This document shows positions 8,844 to 16,369 of a DNA stretch of 27,348 bases, piece by piece. The stretch is taken from positions 212 to 27,559 of the forward strand of contig JAQCTH010000051.1 in NCBI GenBank assembly GCA_027686065.1, written 5' to 3'. The position numbers were made by a program, and so were the translations under genes. Under the pieces are notes generated by a model. The model worked only from the letters and a program-made list of their open reading frames with translations, was not told where the DNA came from and made no database searches. Every line of letters starts with the position of its first letter. Position 1 is the first letter of the stretch. This stretch comes from Clostridiaceae bacterium AF10-41 (lineage in GTDB: Bacteria > Bacillota > Clostridia > Clostridiales > Clostridiaceae).

Positions 8844-9914
8844 CTAAATTTGTTCTTTATCAGATAATCTATTTATCATGTCTTTCATCTCACTAATTTG
8901 TCCCATATCCATCCATGATGATTCACTAATTGGATAAACTCCAACTTTTTGTCCTTTATCCATATACTTTTCTATAATATCCGGTAGATTATAAAACTCA
9001 TCATTTGGAATATCTCCTATAACATCTGGCTCAATAACATACATACCAGTATTTATTAAAAAACTATACTCTGGCTTCTCTTGTATATTATCTATATCAC
9101 CCTTATCATTAAGGTTAAAAACTCCATAAGGAATAGTAAAGTTTTTTACTGATGCAACAACTGTTACTTTGTTACCTCGTTCTTTATGGTGTCTATATAT
9201 GCTTTCATAATCACATTCTATTAAAATATCACAATTTGAGACAAAGAATGTATCATATATTTTATCCTTCAATAAGTATAAACTTCCACCTGTACCTAAT
9301 GGCTTATCCTCTTCAACATAATTTATATTATATTCTGTATTTAATTCATTAAAATATGACTTAATCATATTCTTTTTATAATTCACAGTTAAATAAAAAT
9401 TACTCACTCCAAAATCAACAAATTTATTAATTATTCTTTCTACTATAGGAGTGTCTCCAATAGGTATAAGTGGTTTAGGTAAAATTTTTGTGTATGGATA
9501 TAATCTACTTCCTAATCCCCCCGCCATTATTACTACAGGAATATTACTAAGTGCATTGCTTTTGGATTTATTGCTAAAAATTTCATCACTAAATAATATA
9601 TCTATTATTTCTTTTTTTTCATTAATAACTGGCAATGCCTTTATTGAATACTTAAGCATAACATTTTTAGCATTACTCTCTTCACCTTTAATGATTTTTT
9701 TAGGATCTTTATTCATGACATTTGTGACATCTTTATCTAAACTGCCATTTTTAAGTATCCACCGTCTAATATCTCCATCGGTAATACTTCCGATAATTTT
9801 ATTATCATTATCAACCACAGCTAAAAATCCTTTTGCCTCTTTATCTAGCTGCTTAAGAGCATCTCTTACTTTTAAATTTTTATCAATAATTAAATTAGTA
9901 ATATTTAAATTCAT
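8844..9914 (-). CDS. ptmE: CBS-domain sugar nucleotidyltransferase, PtmE-like
   Basis: This 356-residue protein joins a CBS-domain pair (about residues 8-115, with SITDGDIRRWIL and LFSDEIF) to a nucleotidyltransferase domain from about 125. The nucleotide loop is MAGGLGSRLYPYT and KPL follows at 147-149. Proteins of this design next to legB and legC are PtmE homologues. In Campylobacter jejuni PtmE makes GDP-glucosamine from glucosamine-1-phosphate for legionaminic acid synthesis. The CBS pair may sense adenylates or a nucleotide. A mannose-1-phosphate guanylyltransferase is the alternative, but the CBS fusion and the neighbours favour PtmE. AAAAGG stands 10 bases before the ATG, and the gene starts 15 bases after the GT4 gene. 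Specificity for GDP rather than UDP is inferred from the family. Confidence 0.8.
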   Translation of the reverse strand: MNLNITNLIIDKNLKVRDALKQLDKEAKGFLAVVDNDNKIIGSITDGDIRRWILKNGSLDKDVTNVMNKDPKKIIKGEESNAKNVMLKYSIKALPVINEKKEIIDILFSDEIFSNKSKSNALSNIPVVIMAGGLGSRLYPYTKILPKPLIPIGDTPIVERIINKFVDFGVSNFYLTVNYKKNMIKSYFNELNTEYNINYVEEDKPLGTGGSLYLLKDKIYDTFFVSNCDILIECDYESIYRHHKERGNKVTVVASVKNFTIPYGVFNLNDKGDIDNIQEKPEYSFLINTGMYVIEPDVIGDIPNDEFYNLPDIIEKYMDKGQKVGVYPISESSWMDMGQISEMKDMINRLSDKEQI

Positions 9915-9929
9915 ATTATCAAAACCTTT

Positions 9930-11114
9930 TTATATATTTTTATATAATTCTTCTAATTCTTTTATTAAAACCTTCTCGTCATGCTTCCATGAATATTTTT
10001 CTTCAAATGCCTTAATTGAATTTTTAGAGTATTCTTCTTTATTTTCTATTATTTCAATAACCTTTTCTGCAAAATCATTACAGTCTGACCAATCAAAGAC
10101 TTTTCCACTATTTGTTTCTTCTACAATTCTCTTTAATGGAGCCACATCAGATACTAAAACTGGTTTTCCAAGGCACATATAGTCAAATAACTTATTTGGT
10201 ATTGTTGTCTCTGTATGATCACACTTCAAATGTGGAACCATGCCAATATCTGCTACATTAACATACTTGGCTAAATCACTATATGGTACTTTTCCTGTAC
10301 ATATAAGATTATCTATTACTCCTATTTTTTCAGCATATTTTTTTATATAGTCTATTTCTTCATCTTTTCCACCAACTAATACTACTTTTACATTCTTTAT
10401 TTTCTTATTTAAAATTTGTAATGCATCTATAGAAGTTTCAAGCCCTCTTTTTTTACCAAAATTCCCTTCATAGACAATATTGAAGTTGTTTGAAAATTTA
10501 TTCATAATGTTCATACTTATATTATCATTATAAAAACTTTCATCAGGTGTATTACTTATAACTATAACTTTTTTAGATTCATTTATTCTCTTAACTCTTT
10601 CTGCCGATTCTTCTACAACTGTTATTATCATGTCACTTATATTTATTGAGCCTTTTTCTAAAATTCTAGCAAGTTTATAATTTTTTAAAATTACCTTTTC
10701 AACTAAGGATTTATTCTCCATAACCTTAAATGTTGCTGGATAATCCTCTGCCATGTCAAATACTAATTTTACTTTCTTTTTACTTAATTTTATTGCATAT
10801 TTACCGGCTAGCATTAATGGTAAATCCCTTACTATCAATATATCTAGATTCTTATCATCAATAAGTTTTTTTATTCTTGTTATATAATATGGATTAAAGA
10901 ATAAAGGTAAATTTATCAGTTTATTTTTTAGTCTAGAGCTACTTTTAGGTAATCTTATAACATCAGCTCCTAAATACTTCTCATGCTCGTCTTTATTAAA
11001 CTTATTGGTTGCTAATATAGACACATCATATCCTTGCTTTATCATGCTTCTTACCATCTTATCTATTCTAACATCCCAAGGATACTCACTTTGCCATACT
11101 ATTCCAACTCTCAT
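9930..11114 (-). CDS. GT4-family glycosyltransferase
   Basis: This cytoplasmic GT-B glycosyltransferase has 394 residues. The N-terminal domain begins RVGIVWQSEYPWDVRIDK and carries a Rossmann core. The C-terminal donor domain has YEGNFGKKRGLE, VVLVGG, TGKVPYSDLAKYV and then HTETTIPNKLFDYMCLGKPV with the EX7E-like region that ends in LKRIVEE. The acceptor and the donor sugar cannot be read from sequence. The ribosome site GAGGTG is made by the last codons of the upstream GT gene, and only 2 bases separate the two genes, so they are translationally coupled and likely act in sequence on the same oligosaccharide. Confidence 0.82.
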   Translation of the reverse strand: MRVGIVWQSEYPWDVRIDKMVRSMIKQGYDVSILATNKFNKDEHEKYLGADVIRLPKSSSRLKNKLINLPLFFNPYYITRIKKLIDDKNLDILIVRDLPLMLAGKYAIKLSKKKVKLVFDMAEDYPATFKVMENKSLVEKVILKNYKLARILEKGSINISDMIITVVEESAERVKRINESKKVIVISNTPDESFYNDNISMNIMNKFSNNFNIVYEGNFGKKRGLETSIDALQILNKKIKNVKVVLVGGKDEEIDYIKKYAEKIGVIDNLICTGKVPYSDLAKYVNVADIGMVPHLKCDHTETTIPNKLFDYMCLGKPVLVSDVAPLKRIVEETNSGKVFDWSDCNDFAEKVIEIIENKEEYSKNSIKAFEEKYSWKHDEKVLIKELEELYKNI

Positions 11115-11116
11115 TT

Positions 11117-12334
11117 TTACACCTCATTCCTATCATTAATAAATTCTAATAATTTTTTAGTCAATTCTAACCTAGAGTATTTAGATATTTTTTCATAATC
11201 GCAATTAATTTCTAATGATTTATTTTGCCACTTTTCATACATATATATTAGAACATCTTTTATTTCATTTATATCATTTTCCTCTGCAATATATCCTGTG
11301 TTAGTTTCCATTATAAGATTTGCAGCTACTCCATTTTTTGGTATCAAAGCTAAAATAGGTTTATTACTAACAATATACTCAAATAGTTTTCCACTATAAG
11401 TTCCCTTATTATTATTAGAATTTAAAACTAATAATAATGCATCAGTATTTCTAGTATAATCAAAAATCTTACTATGTGATAAATATCCAGTGCATTCTAT
11501 ATAATCTCTAATGCAATATAAATTATTATTTCCAACAAAAACAAGATTAATTTTATTCTTGTCAATCTTTCCTTCATGCACACACTCATCAATTGCCTTT
11601 ATAAGGGTTGTAGGATTGTTTTTAACAGAAAAATTCCCTATAAAAGTAAGTGTGAATTTTTCATTATTAGTGACATACTTATCAATTATAGCTTCTTCAT
11701 CATAACCATTAGGTATAACTGTTGCTTTTCTATGAAATTTATATTCATTTTTTATTTTATCAATTATTGGTTTTGAAACTGATACAATTCCATCAACATT
11801 ATTTAACACAGACGCTTCTAATTTTTTATTTATAAATTTGTATCCTGGTAAAAATCTTTGCATCGGACTATGAACCCATGGATCTCTATAATCTATAATT
11901 ACTTGTATATTAAATTTTTTCCTTATACGCTTAGATAAGAGTGAAGTACTATATGGTGGTATTGATATAATAACAGTATCAATCTTCTCTGAGATTATTA
12001 TTTCGTCTAATTTTTTATAAAGTTTTTTATTCCAAAAAACTTTATTATCAGGTAAGTTCAAAATTACATTTATTAATGCTAAAAACTTATTCAAAATTTT
12101 ATTTTTACCAAATAATTTATTGTAATCCCAAAACTTAATTCTATGTACATTTACTTCTTTAGGAATTTCTTTTTCTAAAGCTTTATCTATAACCTTATAT
12201 GATCCAATGTCAGTAGTCAAAACATTTACTTTACAGTTAAGTTTAGATAAATACTTTGTTAGTTTAAGATTTCTTTGTACAGCAGGTCCTCCTGAAGGAG
12301 GGTAAAAATACGAAATCAATAATATATTTTTCAT
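11117..12334 (-). CDS. GT4-like glycosyltransferase
   Basis: This GT-B-fold enzyme of 405 residues begins with the family signature ISYFYPPSGGPAVQRNLK, the glycine-rich acceptor loop plus an early basic helix. DYRDPWVHSP lies in the N-terminal domain. The interdomain segment reads VIPNGYDEE, followed by LTFIGNFSVKNNPTTLI and the C-terminal GTYSGKLFEYIVSNKPILAL donor site. Related enzymes add hexoses or amino sugars to lipid-linked O-antigen and capsule units. Two GGAG boxes precede the ATG. Between it and the dehydrogenase gene upstream lies a 40-base perfect palindrome, so its expression may be set separately. Its partner is the GT4 gene directly after it. Confidence 0.8.
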   Translation of the reverse strand: MKNILLISYFYPPSGGPAVQRNLKLTKYLSKLNCKVNVLTTDIGSYKVIDKALEKEIPKEVNVHRIKFWDYNKLFGKNKILNKFLALINVILNLPDNKVFWNKKLYKKLDEIIISEKIDTVIISIPPYSTSLLSKRIRKKFNIQVIIDYRDPWVHSPMQRFLPGYKFINKKLEASVLNNVDGIVSVSKPIIDKIKNEYKFHRKATVIPNGYDEEAIIDKYVTNNEKFTLTFIGNFSVKNNPTTLIKAIDECVHEGKIDKNKINLVFVGNNNLYCIRDYIECTGYLSHSKIFDYTRNTDALLLVLNSNNNKGTYSGKLFEYIVSNKPILALIPKNGVAANLIMETNTGYIAEENDINEIKDVLIYMYEKWQNKSLEINCDYEKISKYSRLELTKKLLEFINDRNEV

Positions 12335-12381
12335 TAATATTCTCCTGTTCTCCTGCCAAATTTTTATTTTTTCTTATTTTA

Positions 12382-12421
12382 TTTATAAAGCATGATTTTA
12401 TATAAAATCATGCTTTATAAA
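12382..12421. repeat. 40-base perfect palindrome between two genes
   Basis: Twenty bases on either side of 12401/12402 pair without a mismatch; the core is AGCATGATTTTA and its complement. It starts one base past the stop of the dehydrogenase gene. On minus the hairpin is followed by A-rich sequence with only a short TTTAT at the stem foot, so it is at best a leaky terminator. It may instead protect the upstream message or act as a processing site. Confidence 0.75.
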
Positions 12422-12422
12422 A

Positions 12423-13739
12423 TTATAATTTATAAATTTTTTCTCTATTATTAACAACTTCTTTTGTTGCATTTCTTGTATCGTAAACAACTTTAGCTCT
12501 ATCTACTATTTGGTCATAATCATAAACGCTATGGCCTGTTGTTATAACTACCATATCAGATTCATCGATAACTTCTTTCCAGTCTACTGAATAGTAAGTT
12601 TTACCTTTATATTTTGCTGTATCACAGAAAGGATCGTTAACTATAATTTCTGCACCGTTTTTTTCTAATAATTCTATAACTTTAAATGATGGTGATTCTC
12701 TATAGTCATCAATATCATTCTTGTATGCTAATCCCATAACTAATACTTTTGATCCATTTAAAGCTTTCTTTTGTTTATTTAATATCTTCATGATATTTTC
12801 TAAAACAAAATCAGGCATAGAATCATTGATAATTCCTGACGTTTCTATAAGCTTAGTATGATAGTCATATTCTTTAGCTTTCCATTCTAAGTAGAAAGGA
12901 TCTAATGGAATACAGTGCCCACCAAGTCCTGGACCTGGGTAAAATGGCATAAATCCATATGGCTTAGTTTTAGCAGCATCTATAACTTCCCATACATCAA
13001 TTCCCATTCTATTACAAAGAATAGCCATTTCATTTGCTAAACCTATATTTATATTTCTAAATGTATTTTCTAAAATCTTTTCCATTTCAGCTACTGCTGG
13101 TGAAGAAACTTTATGGATATCTCCTTCTAATACATTTTCATATAAAGCAGCTGCTATTTCTGTACATTCTTCAGTACATCCACCAACTACCTTTGGAGTA
13201 TTTTTAGTGTTGTAGCTCTTATTACCTGGATCTACTCTTTCTGGAGAAAAGGCTAAGAAGAAATCTTCTCCACATTTTAATCCACTTTCTTCTAATATTG
13301 GTTTAAGTACTTCCTCAGTTGTTCCTGGATAAGTAGTACTTTCTAATATTACTATCATACCTTTATGTAAATACTTTGCAACATCCTTTGTTGAATTTAC
13401 AACATATGATAAATCTGGTTGCTTATATAAATCAAGTGGAGTTGGTACGCAAATACATACTGTATCTACATCTTTTATAAAACTAAAATCTGTAGTTGCC
13501 TTTAAAAGACCCTTTTCTGTTAATTCTTTCAATTCTGCATCTACAACATCTCCAATGTAGTTTTGTCCATTATTAACCATTTCTACCTTTTGATCTTGAA
13601 CATCAAAACCAATTGTTTGATATCCTGCATTTGCTTTTTCAACTGCCAAAGGTAATCCAACATAACCTAGTCCTACTACACCAACTTTTGCTATTTTATT
13701 ATTTATTTTTTGTAATAATTCATCCTTTAAAACTGACAT
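12423..13739 (-). CDS. UDP-N-acetylhexosamine 6-dehydrogenase (WbpA/WecC family)
   Basis: This nucleotide-sugar dehydrogenase of 438 residues oxidises C6 of a UDP-HexNAc to the uronic acid with two NAD. The NAD loop GVVGLGYVGLPLA is at 20-32 and CVPTPLD at 97-103. Also visible are ESTTYPGTTE (133-142), FSPERVDPG (164-172) and the catalytic cysteine in GPGLGGHCIPLDP (Cys276). The C-terminal UDP-binding domain begins about residue 315 with VLVMGLAYKNDIDDYRESP. The GGHCIPLDP form fits the UDP-GlcNAc (WbpA) and UDP-ManNAc (WecC) enzymes rather than UDP-glucose dehydrogenase. The adjacent WbpE-like aminotransferase points to WbpA and UDP-GlcNAcA. The ribosome site is AGGGAGG, 8 bases before the ATG. 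The leader upstream is filled by a palindromic repeat element. Confidence 0.88.
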   Translation of the reverse strand: MSVLKDELLQKINNKIAKVGVVGLGYVGLPLAVEKANAGYQTIGFDVQDQKVEMVNNGQNYIGDVVDAELKELTEKGLLKATTDFSFIKDVDTVCICVPTPLDLYKQPDLSYVVNSTKDVAKYLHKGMIVILESTTYPGTTEEVLKPILEESGLKCGEDFFLAFSPERVDPGNKSYNTKNTPKVVGGCTEECTEIAAALYENVLEGDIHKVSSPAVAEMEKILENTFRNINIGLANEMAILCNRMGIDVWEVIDAAKTKPYGFMPFYPGPGLGGHCIPLDPFYLEWKAKEYDYHTKLIETSGIINDSMPDFVLENIMKILNKQKKALNGSKVLVMGLAYKNDIDDYRESPSFKVIELLEKNGAEIIVNDPFCDTAKYKGKTYYSVDWKEVIDESDMVVITTGHSVYDYDQIVDRAKVVYDTRNATKEVVNNREKIYKL

Positions 13740-13755
13740 TAATATTCCTCCCTTT

Positions 13756-13934
13756 ATTCAGTTCACAGTGCACAGTTTCATTCAGTTCACAGTGTTCAGT
13801 GCACAATTCACAATCTTATTTAGTCCACAGCTTTATTCAGTTCACAGTTTTAATTACGTCACAAATTCATAATTTTAGAAACTACGTAGTAGTTCTATCC
13901 ATAACTATGAATTGTAAATCGTAAACTGTGAACT
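13756..13934. repeat. Intergenic palindromic repeat element (CAGTTCACAGT family)
   Basis: Between the WbpE-like gene and the dehydrogenase the sequence is built from related units. ATTCAGTTCACAGT occurs at 13756, 13780 and 13835, with a decayed copy near 13819. AGTTCACAGTTT (13839-13850) pairs with AAACTGTGAACT (13923-13934). Inside that pair lie AATTCATA with TATGAATT and the palindrome ACTACGTAGT, so the right half can fold into one long nested hairpin. The base composition is richer in G+C than ordinary intergenic DNA here. It has the look of a dispersed non-coding repeat of clostridial genomes. Confidence 0.7.
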
Positions 13935-13938
13935 ATAA

Positions 13939-13955
13939 AAATTGCATAGCAATTT
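13939..13955 (-). terminator. Weak hairpin after the WbpE-like gene
   Basis: On minus, AAATTGC and GCAATTT pair across a 3-base loop, followed by TTAT. It lies directly after the stop at 13957. The stem has only two G-C pairs, so any termination is probably partial. Confidence 0.35.
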
Positions 13956-13956
13956 C

Positions 13957-15135
13957 TTATTTTAAGTTTTGTATTACATAATCAACTTGTTCTTTAGTTA
14001 ATTCTGGATATACAGGTATAGCAAAGGTTCTATGTGATAAATATTCTGATACTGGCATATCTCCTTCTTTATATCCTAAGCTTTTATAAACCTTTTGAAG
14101 ATGTAATGGTACTGGATAATACACTCCTGTAGCAATTCCAGCTTCTTTTAATTTTGCTAGAATTTCTTCTCTATTTTCACTTTGTAATATATACATGTGA
14201 TATACGTGTTCATTACAATCTTTTGCTGTTGGTATTACTAAATTACTATTTTGTAAAGCTTTGTTATAAAGCTCAACTATTTCTCTTCTCTTTGAATTCC
14301 AACTATCTATTTCTTTTAATTTAACACTTAAAATAGCTGCTTGAATTGCATCTAACCTTGAATTATATCCTATTAAATAGTTATAGTACTTAAGAGGATT
14401 ATAAACAGTATCATTTGCCCCTTCAACAGTTTTTACTTCTTCTTCTATATTATTTAAAAGATTGTATGCTTTTTGACCATTTTCTCCACTACCATGAGTT
14501 CTTAATGCTCTTATAATAGTAGCAATATCATCATTATCTGTTACTATTATTCCACCATCACCAGCACAGCCTAAATTCTTTGTTGGGAAAAATGAGAAAC
14601 AAGCAACATCTCCTAATGTCCCTATTTTTCTTCCTTTATACTTTCCACCTACTGCTTGGCAAGCATCTTCTATAACATATAAATTATGCTTTCTAGCAAT
14701 TTCATTTATTTCATCCATATCTGCACTTTGACCAAATATATGTACAGGCATTATAGCTTTTGTTTTTGATGTTATTTTCTCTTCTATTTTTGTTACATCT
14801 ATATTGAAAGTTTCTTTATCTACGTCTACAAAAACTGGAGTTGCTCCTACTGCTGAAATAGTTTCTGCTGTTGCAAAAAAAGTGAATGGAGTTGTTATTA
14901 CTTCATCGCCTTCTCCTATTCCCATTGCTTTAAGGGAAATTACTAAAGCATCTGTACCATTTCCAACTGATATTGCATGTTTAACTCCTATAAAGTTTGC
15001 AAAATCTTTTTCAAAATCTATTACTGTTTTTCCCATTATATAATTAGCTGATGACAACACACCTAAAGCTGCTTTGTCTAATTTCTCTGCTAATGATTTG
15101 TATTGCGCTTGTAAGTCTATTAAAGGTATATTCAT
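13957..15135 (-). CDS. DegT-family sugar aminotransferase, WbpE/WlbC-like
   Basis: This PLP aminotransferase has 392 residues. IPLIDLQAQYKSL opens the protein, NYIMGKTVIDFEKDF follows, and GNGTDAL (58-64) binds PLP phosphate. VIEDACQAVGG carries the PLP aspartate Asp157, and Lys186 in FSFFPTKNLGCAGDGG is the Schiff-base lysine. This pattern is that of WbpE/WlbC, which aminates UDP-3-keto-GlcNAcA at C3 on the way to UDP-GlcNAc(3NH2)A. The UDP-HexNAc 6-dehydrogenase gene next to it supports that route. The 3-dehydrogenase (WbpB/WlbA) and N-acetyltransferase (WbpD/WlbB) partners are not seen next to it. An ATG stands 9 bases after GGGAG, and a promoter lies just upstream. Specificity is inferred, since DegT enzymes are hard to assign from sequence alone. 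Confidence 0.78.
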   Translation of the reverse strand: MNIPLIDLQAQYKSLAEKLDKAALGVLSSANYIMGKTVIDFEKDFANFIGVKHAISVGNGTDALVISLKAMGIGEGDEVITTPFTFFATAETISAVGATPVFVDVDKETFNIDVTKIEEKITSKTKAIMPVHIFGQSADMDEINEIARKHNLYVIEDACQAVGGKYKGRKIGTLGDVACFSFFPTKNLGCAGDGGIIVTDNDDIATIIRALRTHGSGENGQKAYNLLNNIEEEVKTVEGANDTVYNPLKYYNYLIGYNSRLDAIQAAILSVKLKEIDSWNSKRREIVELYNKALQNSNLVIPTAKDCNEHVYHMYILQSENREEILAKLKEAGIATGVYYPVPLHLQKVYKSLGYKEGDMPVSEYLSHRTFAIPVYPELTKEQVDYVIQNLK

Positions 15136-15184
15136 TGTTATACGCTCCCTTATATTCTAATTTCAATATAAAACTAATAGTAAT

Positions 15185-15213
15185 ATTTTATCACAAGTCA
15201 AAATATATATAAA
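15185..15213 (-). promoter_or_regulatory. Extended -10 promoter of the WbpE-like gene
   Basis: On minus, TTTATA is followed after 17 bases by TAAAAT, which carries an upstream TGA (TGATAAAAT). The predicted start near 15178 leaves a leader of about 43 bases. The layout matches the promoter of the second flippase gene. Confidence 0.5.
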
Positions 15214-15257
15214 CTTTTTTAAAATATTTGTAATAATAATATAATTTTCTTTTAGTA

Positions 15258-16280
15258 CTATCTAGATATTCTTTTATTCTTTTCCTCCATTTTGGAACTT
15301 TTAAGTATGTAAAAATTAAATATTCCAAAGATAAACCCTAATCCATATGATATATGAAGCAATGGAAAGGATACAATAAGATACCCTAAATATCTTATAT
15401 TTTTTTTAATAGATATCTTAATACTAAATAATAAATCCATTAATAAGTATAAGCATAATATAATAAAATAAATAGTTTTTATAAATTTTGAAAAGACACT
15501 AAAAATTCCTCCGAAAACTAAAAATAATACAAACATCAATGGTATTAAATGTCTTATTGATGCTGGCCTTTTATGTTTTTGAATTACTCTTACCTTCCAG
15601 AAACCATATTGGTAGTATTGTCTCCATAATTTTTTAAAATCACCTCTACTAAAATATGTAGATTTTATCTTTGGAGAAAGTAAAATTTTCGATCCGCTTT
15701 TTTGTACTCTAAAATTTAATTCATCATCTTGATTTCTTACTAATTCTTCATCAAATAAACCTATTTCATCTAATAAAGTTCTTCTATATGCCCCAAACCC
15801 AACAGTATCTACAAAGCTTTCCGATTCAGCATATCTAAATAATGCATTCCCTACTCCAAAAGGACAACTCATAGACTCTGCTATAGCAGCTCCCTTTATA
15901 CTATCATTTATTGTTGTTATTATTCCTCCAGCACACCCAATATCTTGATTTTCTAATGCTAAGACATTTTCTTCTACAAATTTATTGTGAGCATATGCAT
16001 GTGCTCCAAAAATAATAACTATATCTGAATCTGTATGTTTTATTCCTATATTCATTCCCTTAGGAGCTGATATTCCATCATTATCAAGTAGAATTACATT
16101 TGAGCTTTTTTCTTTTAACTCATTAATAATTTCTCTAGTATTATCCGTTGACATTCCATCTGCAATTATTATTGTTAAGAGTTCCTTAGGATAACTTTGA
16201 TTTATGAAAGATTCTACACACTTCCTAATATATTTTTCTTCATTTCTACATGGAATTACAACTGAAACAGTTTTTTTCAT
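15258..16280 (-). CDS. GT2-family glycosyltransferase, ExoA-like, membrane-bound
   Basis: This 340-residue protein has an N-terminal GT-A domain and a hydrophobic C-terminus. VSVVIPCRNEEKYIRKC begins the catalytic domain, and DGMSTDNTREI is the nucleotide-sugar motif. The metal-site segment reads FGAHAYAH, where ExoA-type proteins often have DAHA. FGAYRR and RNQDDELNFR (the acceptor-base ED motif region) follow. WRQYYQYGFWKVRVIQKHKRPASI precedes three or four membrane spans from about residue 245 (shown here as WRQYYQYGFW, then KVRVIQKHKR). ExoA-like enzymes add a sugar to the lipid-linked unit at the inner membrane face. I use the ATG at 16280, 8 bases after AGGAG. A GTG at 16289 lies within that ribosome site. 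It has its own candidate promoter just after the flippase stop. Confidence 0.85.
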   Translation of the reverse strand: MKKTVSVVIPCRNEEKYIRKCVESFINQSYPKELLTIIIADGMSTDNTREIINELKEKSSNVILLDNDGISAPKGMNIGIKHTDSDIVIIFGAHAYAHNKFVEENVLALENQDIGCAGGIITTINDSIKGAAIAESMSCPFGVGNALFRYAESESFVDTVGFGAYRRTLLDEIGLFDEELVRNQDDELNFRVQKSGSKILLSPKIKSTYFSRGDFKKLWRQYYQYGFWKVRVIQKHKRPASIRHLIPLMFVLFLVFGGIFSVFSKFIKTIYFIILCLYLLMDLLFSIKISIKKNIRYLGYLIVSFPLLHISYGLGFIFGIFNFYILKSSKMEEKNKRISR

Positions 16281-16332
16281 AATTTCCACTCCTTATAACT
16301 ATATATAGTTTTAATTCAACACTAACTTTTTA

Positions 16333-16362
16333 ATTATAATATGCTTATGCCAATATTGTCTA
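16333..16362 (-). promoter_or_regulatory. Candidate promoter of the GT2 gene
   Basis: On minus, TAGACA and TATAAT are separated by 18 bases. It sits between the flippase stop (16370) and the GT2 start, about 50 bases before the ATG, so it could boost GT2 separately from the flippase. Confidence 0.45.
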
Positions 16363-16369
16363 TAAAACA

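Noticed and set aside
9451..10182. 243-codon open frame on plus
   Set aside because: It spans the antisense of the CBS nucleotidyltransferase and the end of the GT4 gene, with serine- and leucine-rich composition typical of a reverse shadow.
13613..13924. 103-codon open frame on plus across the repeat element
   Set aside because: It starts antisense to the dehydrogenase and runs through repeated CAGTTCACAGT units, giving a low-complexity FSSQCS-type translation. No ribosome site is seen.
13756..13934. CRISPR array
   Set aside because: The repeats are short, unevenly spaced and partly inverted, there are no unique spacers of constant size, and no cas gene is present.
15258..16280. Defective GT2 because the DAHA-type motif reads GAHA
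   Set aside because: GAHA-type variants occur in this GT2 group, and the other catalytic motifs are intact, so there is no basis to call it inactive.
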